DNA from: Gammaproteobacteria bacterium
GTDB taxonomy: Bacteria; Pseudomonadota; Gammaproteobacteria; Nevskiales; Nevskiaceae
Assembly (NCBI GenBank): GCA_022599775.1
Contig: JAHZLQ010000023.1
Span: forward strand, 1 to 64,000
Direction: 5' to 3'
Length of the DNA stretch: 64,000 nucleotides
Part shown: one piece after another, positions 8,270 to 15,221 of the stretch
Layout of the letters: every line of letters begins with the position of its first letter
How positions within the stretch are numbered: position 1 is the first letter of the stretch
Notes under the pieces: model-generated
What the model was told of the DNA's origin: nothing
Databases searched by the model: none
What the model saw: only the letters and a program-made list of their open reading frames with translations
Made by a program: the position numbers and the translations under genes

Positions 8270-9022
8270 ATGAGCGCCGAAATCGCCGGCTTTCCGCTGC
8301 GCCGCGCCGGCCGCGGCAAACGCCCGTCGGCCCCGGACGCCGTGACGGAAACCGACGTCGACCAGGCCTACGAACGCATCTGCGAGGCGATCATGGATCA
8401 CAGCCTGCCGCCGGAAACGCGGCTGGTCGAAACCAAGCTGTGTGAGATCTTCTCGCTGGGCCGCACGCGCGTGCGGCAGGTGCTGCAACGCCTCGCCAAC
8501 GAGCGTCTGGTCACCCTGATGCCGAACCGTGGCGCCGTGGTGTGCAAGCCGACCACACAGGACGCGCTGGACGTGTTCGAGGCGCGGCGCCTGCTCGAGG
8601 CCGGCATCGTCGCCAAGTTCGTGCAGGTGGCCACCGATGCGGACATTCAGCGCGTGAGCGCGATGCTCGAAGCCGAACAGGACGCGTGGAAACGCCGCGA
8701 CCGCCGCGCGATGATCCGCCTGTCCGGCGAATTCCATCTGCTGCTGGCGGAGATCGCCGGCAACCATACCCTGCTCGAACTGCTGCGCGAACTGGTCTCG
8801 CGATCCTCGCTGATCGTCGCCGTCTATCAGGCGCCCGGCGCGTCGAGCTGCCCGCCCGACGAACACAGCTCGCTGTACCAGGCGCTGCTGGCGCGCAGCG
8901 CGAACGCCTCCGGACTGATGCTCGAACATCTCGACCACGTACTCGGCGAACTGCAGCTCGAAGAACCCGAAACCCCGGGTGTGGATCTTTACAGCGTGCT
9001 GGCACCGCCGGCACGCACCTGA
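8270..9022 (+). CDS. GntR family transcriptional regulator (FCD type)
   Basis: 250 aa with an N-terminal winged helix (about residues 25-90, LCEIFSLGRTRVRQVLQRLA) and a C-terminal all-helical FCD ligand domain with FHLLLAEIAGN. FCD domains usually bind a metal and a small organic acid. It lies between guaD and the allantoin genes, so a role as purine/ureide regulator responding to an intermediate such as allantoate is inferred. ATG at 8270 is the first start after the repeat; upstream in-frame residues are repeat-coded. Confidence 0.85.
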   Translation: MSAEIAGFPLRRAGRGKRPSAPDAVTETDVDQAYERICEAIMDHSLPPETRLVETKLCEIFSLGRTRVRQVLQRLANERLVTLMPNRGAVVCKPTTQDALDVFEARRLLEAGIVAKFVQVATDADIQRVSAMLEAEQDAWKRRDRRAMIRLSGEFHLLLAEIAGNHTLLELLRELVSRSSLIVAVYQAPGASSCPPDEHSSLYQALLARSANASGLMLEHLDHVLGELQLEEPETPGVDLYSVLAPPART

Positions 9023-9053
9023 ATACCCAACGAAACCGCCCCCCAAACCCGAC

Positions 9054-9092
9054 CGCCGAATCTAAACGCCGAATCTAACCGCCAACTCTAAC
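9054..9092. repeat. Three tandem 13-bp units directly upstream of puuE
   Basis: Units CGCCGAATCTAAA, CGCCGAATCTAAC and CGCCAACTCTAAC lie head to tail at 9054, 9067 and 9080, ending one base before the GTG start of puuE. They replace the place where a Shine-Dalgarno would be expected. Copy-number change by slippage could alter the leader length. Confidence 0.85.
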
Positions 9093-9093
9093 C

Positions 9094-10041
9094 GTGAATC
9101 CCGACGACCCGAACTACCCCCGCGATCTGATCGGCTACGGCCGCACGCCGCCGCATCCGCAGTGGCCGGGCGGCGCGCGCATCGCCGTGCAGTTCGTGCT
9201 CAATTTTGAGGAAGGCTCGGAGAACTCGGTGCTGCACGGCGATGCCGCCTCGGAGACCTTCCTGTCGGAGATGTACAGCCCGCAGGCCTTCCCGATGCGC
9301 CACCAGAGCATCGAATCGCTCTACGAATACGGCACGCGTGCCGGCTTCTGGCGCGTGCTGAGGCTGTTCGAATCGCGCGGCCTGCCGCTGACGATCTTCG
9401 GCGTGGCGATGGCGCTGGCGCGCCATCCGGAAGCACTTGCGGCCTGCCGCGAACTCGGCCATGAGATCGCCTGCCACGGCCTGCGCTGGATCAACTACCA
9501 GTTGATCGACGAGGCCACCGAACGCGCGCACATGGCCGAGGCCGTGAACATCCTGCGCACACTCAGCGGCGAGGCGCCGCAGGGCTGGTACACCGGCCGC
9601 GACAGCCCCAACACGCGCAAGCTGGTGGTCGAGCACGGCGGCTTCGTCTACGACGCGGATTCCTATGCCGACGATCTGCCGTACTGGACGCGCGTGGACA
9701 CTAAGCAAGGCGTGAAGCCGCATCTGGTGGTGCCGTACACGCTAGACACCAACGACATGCGCTTCGCCAGCCCGCAGGGTTTCGCCACCGGCACGCAGTT
9801 CTTCGAACATCTGCGTGACGCCTTCGACGTGCTTTATGCCGAAGGCGACCCGAACGGCCTCAACGCGCCGAAGATGCTGTCGATCGGCCTGCACAACCGC
9901 ATCATCGGCCGGCCGGCGCGAATGGCGGCGCTGGCGCGCTTTGTCGATCACCTGCAGGCCCACGAGGACGTCTGGGTCTGTCGCCGCATCGACATCGCAC
10001 ACCACTGGATCGAGCGCTTCCCGGCGGAGTCCACGGCGTGA
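9094..10041 (+). CDS. puuE: Cofactor-independent allantoinase PuuE (polysaccharide-deacetylase fold)
   Basis: Hydrolyses allantoin to allantoate. 315 aa with a NodB-like fold and the PuuE-typical segments YPRDLIGYGRTPPHPQWPGG at the N-terminus, ELGHEIACHGLRW and GWYTGRDSPNTR. This family is unrelated to the amidohydrolase-type AllB. It starts with GTG at 9094 straight after a C/A-rich 13-bp tandem repeat and has no visible ribosome site. Its stop overlaps the GTG start of the next gene by 4 nt, so the three following steps are probably co-translated. Confidence 0.92.
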   Translation: MNPDDPNYPRDLIGYGRTPPHPQWPGGARIAVQFVLNFEEGSENSVLHGDAASETFLSEMYSPQAFPMRHQSIESLYEYGTRAGFWRVLRLFESRGLPLTIFGVAMALARHPEALAACRELGHEIACHGLRWINYQLIDEATERAHMAEAVNILRTLSGEAPQGWYTGRDSPNTRKLVVEHGGFVYDADSYADDLPYWTRVDTKQGVKPHLVVPYTLDTNDMRFASPQGFATGTQFFEHLRDAFDVLYAEGDPNGLNAPKMLSIGLHNRIIGRPARMAALARFVDHLQAHEDVWVCRRIDIAHHWIERFPAESTA

Positions 10042-11789
10042 GCGCAGACCCGCGCCTCGAGCTGGCGGCGCTCAATCGCGCATCGGCCACCGACTTCGCC
10101 GCCCGGCTCGACGGCATCTACGAACACTCGCCGTGGATCGCCGAACGCGCAGCGGTCGCACGACCGTTCGCCTCGCGTCTGGAATTACTGGCGGCGATGC
10201 AGGCGGTGGTGCTGGCCGCGATGACGGACGAACAGCTGGCACTGGTGCGCGCGCATCCGGAACTGGCCGGCAAGGCGGCGGTGCGCGGCGAACTCACGGC
10301 CGAATCCACGCGTGAACAGGCCGGCGCCGGCCTGTCCGAATGCAGCGCCGAGGAATTCGAACGTCTGCAAACGCTCAACGAGGCCTACAACACGCGCTTC
10401 GGTTTTCCGTTCGTACTCGCGGTCAAGGGCCATGACCGAAGCTCGGTGCTGCGGGCCTTCGAGCAGCGCCTGAACAACGACCCCGAAACCGAGCGGGCGA
10501 CCGCGCTGGCACAGATCGAACGTATCGCCGAATTCCGCCTCGCCGAGCGCCTGCGCGAACCGATGGGCGACAGCATCCTCGCCATGGCCGATCATCTACG
10601 TCAGTACTCCGACGATGCGGACGCGCTGAGCTGCACCTATCTCGGCGCGGCCCATCGCGCGACCGCGCAACGGCTTTGCGACTGGATGCGCGCGGCCGGA
10701 ATGCAGGCGCATATCGACGCCATCGGCAACGTCGTCGGCCGCTGGTCCTGCGGCCGCCCGAACGCAAAGACGCTGCTGATGGGCTCGCACTACGACACCG
10801 TGGTCAACGGCGGTGCCTACGACGGCCGTCTCGGCATCCTGCTGCCGATCGCCGTGGTCGAGCAGCTGCGCCACAGCGGCGTGACGCTGGACTACGATCT
10901 GGAGATCATCGGGTTCGGCGACGAGGAAGGCGTGCGCTTCGGCTCCACCTATCTCGGCAGCCGCGCCGTCACCGGGCAGTTCGACATGGGCCTGCTCGAC
11001 CGGCAGGACGCGGACGGCATCAGCCTGCGCCAGGCATTGACCGCCGCCGGACTCGATCCGCAGGCGATTCCCGCGCTGGCACGCGACCCTGAATCGGTGC
11101 TGGGCTATCTCGAAGTCCACATCGAACAGGGTCCACAACTGCTGGACGAGGACTTGCCGCTGGGCGTGGTCACGGCGATCAACGGCAGCCAGCGCTTCCT
11201 GATCCGAATCGAAGGCACCGCTGGCCACGCCGGCACCGTACCCATGCACCTGCGCCATGACGCGGCCGCAGCCGCAGCCGAAATCCTGCTCTACACCGAA
11301 CAGCGCTGTGCCGGCGTTCCGGGACTTGTCGGCACCGTCGGCCGACTGCAGGTGCCGGGCGGCGCGGTCAACGTGATCCCCGGCCGCTGCGAACTGTCGC
11401 TGGATGTGCGCGCGCCCGAGGACGCCACGCGCGACGCCGCCGTGGCCGACATCATCGCCGAGATCGAACGCATCCGCGTCCGGCGCGGCGTGCGCATCGA
11501 ACTCGAAGAAGTGCTCAAGGGCGCGGCCACGCCCTGCGCGCCGACGATCCGTCAGGCGCTGGCCGACAGCATTCGCCACGTCACCGGCCGCGATGCCGTG
11601 CGCCAACTGGCCAGCGGAGCCGGTCACGACGCGGTGCCGCTGGCGGCATTGACGCCGACCGGCATGCTGTTCGTGCGCTGCGGCAACGGCGGCATCAGCC
11701 ACCATCCCGATGAAACCCTGAGCGAACTCGACGCCGACATCGCCGCGCGCGTGGTCGCCGATTTTCTCGTGCGCCATCCGGCCCCATGA
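10038..11789 (+). CDS. uraD-allC: Bifunctional OHCU decarboxylase / allantoate amidohydrolase
   Basis: A 583-aa fusion. Residues ~1-170 are an OHCU decarboxylase (UraD) with the conserved HPELAGKAA and a QTLNEAYNTRFGFPF segment; it converts OHCU to S-allantoin. Residues ~180-583 are an M20-family allantoate amidohydrolase with metal ligands in MGSHYDTVVNGGAYDG, GFGDEEGVRF, LEVHIEQGP and the final GGISHHPDE. The two activities flank PuuE in the pathway, so the fusion links the steps before and after allantoinase. GTG start at 10038 overlaps puuE; the stop overlaps the next gene. Such fusions are known in other bacteria. Confidence 0.9.
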   Translation: MSADPRLELAALNRASATDFAARLDGIYEHSPWIAERAAVARPFASRLELLAAMQAVVLAAMTDEQLALVRAHPELAGKAAVRGELTAESTREQAGAGLSECSAEEFERLQTLNEAYNTRFGFPFVLAVKGHDRSSVLRAFEQRLNNDPETERATALAQIERIAEFRLAERLREPMGDSILAMADHLRQYSDDADALSCTYLGAAHRATAQRLCDWMRAAGMQAHIDAIGNVVGRWSCGRPNAKTLLMGSHYDTVVNGGAYDGRLGILLPIAVVEQLRHSGVTLDYDLEIIGFGDEEGVRFGSTYLGSRAVTGQFDMGLLDRQDADGISLRQALTAAGLDPQAIPALARDPESVLGYLEVHIEQGPQLLDEDLPLGVVTAINGSQRFLIRIEGTAGHAGTVPMHLRHDAAAAAAEILLYTEQRCAGVPGLVGTVGRLQVPGGAVNVIPGRCELSLDVRAPEDATRDAAVADIIAEIERIRVRRGVRIELEEVLKGAATPCAPTIRQALADSIRHVTGRDAVRQLASGAGHDAVPLAALTPTGMLFVRCGNGGISHHPDETLSELDADIAARVVADFLVRHPAP

Positions 11790-13060
11790 CTCCGAAGATG
11801 ATCGACGACCGAACCCGTGACCGCCTCGCCGCCCAGGTCGCAGCCGACTTTCCGGCCGCCTGTCGTTTCCTCGCCGAACTGGTGCGCATTCCCACCGACA
11901 ACCCGCCGGGCGACTGCGCGGCGCATGCGCTCAAGGCGGCGGCGCTGCTGCGCGAACTCGGCTTCGAGGTGGAGGAGTATCCGGTGCCCGAAGCCGTGGC
12001 GCACGAAGCCGGCATGATCTCCGCCACCAACCTGATCGTGCGCCAGCGCTTCGGCGAGGGCGGCCCCTGCATCGCGCTCAATGCGCACGGCGACGTGGTG
12101 CCGCCCGGCCGCGGCTGGACGCAGGACCCCTACGGCGCCGCCATCGTCGACGACCCGCAGCACGGGCCGGTGATGCTTGGCCGCGGCGTCGCCGTCAGCA
12201 AGTCGGACTTCGCCACCTATACCTACGCGCTGCTGGCCTTGAAGAAACTCGCCGCCACCGGTGCGGCGCTCAAGGGCAGCATCGAACTGCACTTCACCTA
12301 CGACGAGGAAGTCGGCGGCGACATCGGCCCGCGCCGGCTGCTTGAGCAGGGACTCAGCAAGCCCGACCTCGCGCTCGGCGCGGGCTTCGCCTACGCCGTG
12401 ACCACGGCGCACAACGGCTGCCTGCATCTGGAAGTGACGGTGCACGGCAAACAGGGCCACGCCGCCATGCCGCAGTCCGGCGTCGATGCGCTGGCTGCCG
12501 CGACCACGATCCTGCAGGCGCTGTACGCCTCGCGCGATGTCCTTGCGACGCGTCACTCGCAAACCCACGGCATCGACCACCCCACGCTCAACGTCGGCCT
12601 GATCGAGGGCGGCATCAACACCAACGTGGTTCCGGACCGCGTCAGCTTTCGCATCGACCGCCGCATGATTCCGGAGGAATCGCCGGAGGCCGTGGAGACC
12701 GAGTTACGTGCGCTGATCGAATCCACGGCCGCCACGATCCCCGGCATTCGCATCGAGATGCGGCGCCTGCTGCTGGCACTGCCGCTGGTCAAGCTGCCGG
12801 GCGCGGACAGACTCTGCGAGAGTCTGCAGCGCTACGGCGAACACTTCCTCGGGACGCCGGTGATCGAGCACGGCGTGCCGCTGTATACCGACGCGCGTCA
12901 CTACACCGCCGCCGGCATTCCCACCGTGCTCTACGGCGCCGGCCCGCGCACGCTCGGCGAGGCCAACGGCCATGCGGCCGATGAGTGTCTGCGCCTGAAC
13001 GACCTCAAGGCGGCGACGCAGACCGTGGCCTGCGCGCTGGCGGAATGGATGCAGGGCTGA
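11786..13060 (+). CDS. M20 family metallohydrolase, possibly acting on a ureide intermediate
   Basis: 424 aa of the ArgE/DapE type. Metal-site motifs are ALNAHGDVVPPG, TYDEEVGGD and HGKQGHAAMP, followed by the dimerisation domain. At the usual DMKGG position it has the divergent GRGVAVSKSDF. It overlaps the stop of uraD-allC by 4 nt and ends the operon. The pathway as encoded stops at ureidoglycine/ureidoglycolate, and no AllA or UGHY gene is visible, so a ureidoglycolate (amido)hydrolase role is a reasonable guess. An amino-acid deacylase is the alternative. Confidence 0.75.
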   Translation: MTPKMIDDRTRDRLAAQVAADFPAACRFLAELVRIPTDNPPGDCAAHALKAAALLRELGFEVEEYPVPEAVAHEAGMISATNLIVRQRFGEGGPCIALNAHGDVVPPGRGWTQDPYGAAIVDDPQHGPVMLGRGVAVSKSDFATYTYALLALKKLAATGAALKGSIELHFTYDEEVGGDIGPRRLLEQGLSKPDLALGAGFAYAVTTAHNGCLHLEVTVHGKQGHAAMPQSGVDALAAATTILQALYASRDVLATRHSQTHGIDHPTLNVGLIEGGINTNVVPDRVSFRIDRRMIPEESPEAVETELRALIESTAATIPGIRIEMRRLLLALPLVKLPGADRLCESLQRYGEHFLGTPVIEHGVPLYTDARHYTAAGIPTVLYGAGPRTLGEANGHAADECLRLNDLKAATQTVACALAEWMQG

Positions 13061-13096
13061 GCGCTGACGTCCCGCCGGTAAGGCTAAGATGCCGCG

Positions 13097-13423
13097 ATGA
13101 ATGCACTCAGCGCCGCACTGCCACGCCCCCAGGCCGACGGATTTTTTCAGTGGCTGGGCAATATCCTCGGCTCCCTCATCCGCTTCATCGTCGAGGCACT
13201 GGCGACGATCCTCGGCTTCATCCGTTCGGCGATCTCGGATTTCGTGACCGGCGTCGCGCAGGCCTTGGGCATTTCCGATTCCATCGTCGGCTTGCTGCCT
13301 TTGATCCTGGGCCTGCTGCTGCTCTACGCCGCGCTGCGCGCCTACGTGAAACGCGGCTTCGTACGCGGTACGGTGTTCCTGCTGATTGGTCTGAGCCTGC
13401 TGAGTTGGCTGATCGGCGCCTGA
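13097..13423 (+). CDS. Small membrane protein of unknown function
   Basis: 108 aa. An amphipathic or hydrophobic stretch (LGNILGSLIRFIVEALATIL) is followed by two hydrophobic helices (GLLPLILGLLLLYAAL and GTVFLLIGLSLLSWLIG) separated by a basic loop. There is no recognised domain. The next small membrane ORF begins 28 nt downstream, so the two may work together. Confidence 0.6.
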   Translation: MNALSAALPRPQADGFFQWLGNILGSLIRFIVEALATILGFIRSAISDFVTGVAQALGISDSIVGLLPLILGLLLLYAALRAYVKRGFVRGTVFLLIGLSLLSWLIGA

Positions 13424-13450
13424 CATGAACCGTCCGCCGGAGGATGACCG

Positions 13451-13627
13451 ATGAACGAACGCGAATCACCAAAGCCCAAGTCACGCCAATTCATGGGACT
13501 GGGCATCGCGCTGGGCGCCGGAATCGGAACCGCGATGGGCGTGACGTTCGGCGATATCCCGATCGGCGTGGCGCTGGGGGTGGGGATTGGCGCCGCCGTG
13601 GGTGCAGTGCTTTCGCGGCGCAGATAG
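13451..13627 (+). CDS. Small glycine-zipper membrane protein
   Basis: 58 aa, starting MNERESPKPKSRQFMGLG. Two Gly-rich hydrophobic helices (GLGIALGAGIGTAMGV and VALGVGIGAAVGAVL) end in SRRR. GxxxG spacing suggests tight helix packing. GGAGGATG lies a few bases upstream of the ATG. Function unknown; it pairs with the preceding 108-aa membrane protein. Confidence 0.6.
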   Translation: MNERESPKPKSRQFMGLGIALGAGIGTAMGVTFGDIPIGVALGVGIGAAVGAVLSRRR

Positions 13628-13841
13628 CGCCGCGTCCTACATCGAACGTGACGTTCCGCGCGTCCGTTTGTCGGTCTATTCCTACGCTCCGGCGCTTGTC
13701 CGAATCAGCTTACACAAGCCGTCCGTAATGGCTGACGTCCGGTTCGGGGATCCTGGCATGGAATCTGGCGGGCCGGGCTTACGCGAATAGCCCTCTGGAT
13801 TCCAGATCAGACCTGTGGCCTGCCCCGCCCGCTTCAAAAAA

Positions 13842-14498
13842 TCAGGCGGCGCCGGCCGTCGGGCACGCCGCTCCGGTTTCGATCCAGGCCTGGATCAGGG
13901 CGCCGAATGCGGCCTGCGTGCCCGGAACCGCCTCACGATCGCTTCCCGGATTCCAGCCCCAGCCCACCAGCGAGTCCTCGGCCATGTGGTGATGCAGCGC
14001 TTCCAGGTCCTTGCCACCATTGCGGTCCGGATCCTGAATCTGTTCACAGATTTCGGTGATGGTCCGGCCCTGCCAAGCCATTTCGATCGGCGCCAGATGC
14101 CATTCGGGGTGTCCGGGCACGCCGGAGGCGGCGAAGTTCTCGTCCTGATGGCAGGTATCGCAGCGCATGCCGACGACGCCGTGGTTGTCCTTGCCGCGCG
14201 CCACCGGCGGATTGTGCGTATGCATGTCCGTGCCCTGCGTCGGCGTATTGCTGGCCGGGTGGCAGTTCACGCAGCGTGGATGGCCGATGACCTTGAACGC
14301 TTCGACGAACAGGGCGCGCGAGCGCTCGCTTTCGTCGTCGATGCCATCGAAACTGGCGACCTCGCGCAGGTCCCCGCCGGGGCCGCTGGTGTCTACGATC
14401 TCGTGCGATTTTGATTCGCCGCAGCCGGCCAGTCCCAGACAGAGCAATACCGCAGGAATCCAGAATCGACGGGGCAACGGTTGTGGAGGAACATTCAT
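13842..14498 (-). CDS. Diheme cytochrome c lipoprotein
   Basis: 218 aa, with start chosen at 14498 because AAGGAGA precedes it. A lipoprotein signal ends LGLAGC with the lipidated Cys at residue 26. Two heme-binding motifs, CVNCH (76-80) and CDTCH (113-117), give a periplasmic diheme c-type cytochrome. It is transcribed away from the isoquinoline-oxidoreductase-like genes, whose Mo subunit carries a Tat signal. The inferred role is electron acceptor or relay for that enzyme. Confidence 0.8.
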   Translation of the reverse strand: MNVPPQPLPRRFWIPAVLLCLGLAGCGESKSHEIVDTSGPGGDLREVASFDGIDDESERSRALFVEAFKVIGHPRCVNCHPASNTPTQGTDMHTHNPPVARGKDNHGVVGMRCDTCHQDENFAASGVPGHPEWHLAPIEMAWQGRTITEICEQIQDPDRNGGKDLEALHHHMAEDSLVGWGWNPGSDREAVPGTQAAFGALIQAWIETGAACPTAGAA

Positions 14499-14589
14499 CG
14501 GGGGTCTCCTTGCCATCGGCCTAGCGTCGTACCCGTCGACGCCGGCTGGCAGGGCATTCTGAAGATCGAAAACCCGCGCGCCGCTGAAC

Positions 14590-14618
14590 GTTACCTCACG
14601 GTAACAGTTTTTGGTTAC
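14590..14618. promoter_or_regulatory. Candidate operator: GTTACC palindrome in a divergent promoter
   Basis: The perfect inverted repeat GTTACCTCACGGTAAC lies at 14590-14605 and a further half-site GGTTAC at 14613-14618, in the gap between the diheme cytochrome and the oxidoreductase genes. The symmetry is of the kind bound by TetR-like dimers. No regulator gene adjoins it, and which regulator binds is unknown. Confidence 0.45.
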
Positions 14619-14750
14619 TCTATGCCGAAGAAGCCCAGCGCCACATCCCGGTGAAGAAGACCGCGAACATCGCGGAATCGCCGGTCTGCTGGACTGGAAC
14701 AAGGCACGCGCCGTGCCGCATATCCGCACGGCCTACCCATGGAGACGAGC

Positions 14751-15209
14751 ATGCCCAGCCTGAAGGTCAACGGCCAGATTCATCAAGTCGAGGTCGATTC
14801 GGATACCCCCTTACTCTGGGTTTTGCGCGACGAACTGGGCCTGACCGGCACCAAGTTCGGCTGCGGCATCGCCCAGTGCGGCGCCTGCACCGTGCACGTC
14901 AACGGTTCGCCGTTGCGGTCCTGTTCGGCGCCGTACTCGATCGCGCAGAACGCCGAGATCACGACCATCGAGGGCCTGTCATCGAACGCCGCCAAGGCGG
15001 TGCAGGCAGCCTGGGTCGAACTCGACGTGGTGCAATGCGGTTACTGCCAGTCCGGTCAGATCATGTCGGCGGTGGCGCTGCTGGAGCAGATTCCGAAGCC
15101 GACCGACGATGACATCGATGGCGCGATGGCCGGCAACATCTGCCGCTGCGCGACCTATCAACGCATTCGCGCCGCGATTCATCGCGCCGCGGAACAGATG
15201 ACGGCCTGA
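14751..15209 (+). CDS. iorA: Molybdenum hydroxylase 2Fe-2S subunit (IorA/isoquinoline oxidoreductase type)
   Basis: 152 aa with two [2Fe-2S] sites: an N-terminal plant-ferredoxin type ([15 protein letters not shown]...C) and a helical C-terminal site ([10 protein letters not shown] ... NICRC). It passes electrons from the Mo subunit encoded next to an external acceptor. GGAGA at 14741 supports ATG 14751; an in-frame ATG at 14739 is the alternative. The true substrate (N-heterocycle or aldehyde) cannot be read from sequence. Confidence 0.9.
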   Translation: MPSLKVNGQIHQVEVDSDTPLLWVLRDELGLTGTKFGCGIAQCGACTVHVNGSPLRSCSAPYSIAQNAEITTIEGLSSNAAKAVQAAWVELDVVQCGYCQSGQIMSAVALLEQIPKPTDDDIDGAMAGNICRCATYQRIRAAIHRAAEQMTA

Positions 15210-15221
15210 GGACGACGCACC

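Noticed and set aside
13628-13841. Possible small gene or RNA in the gap after the glycine-zipper ORF
   Set aside because: Short frames have no ribosome site and no clear hairpin with a T-run was found; I see nothing supportable here.
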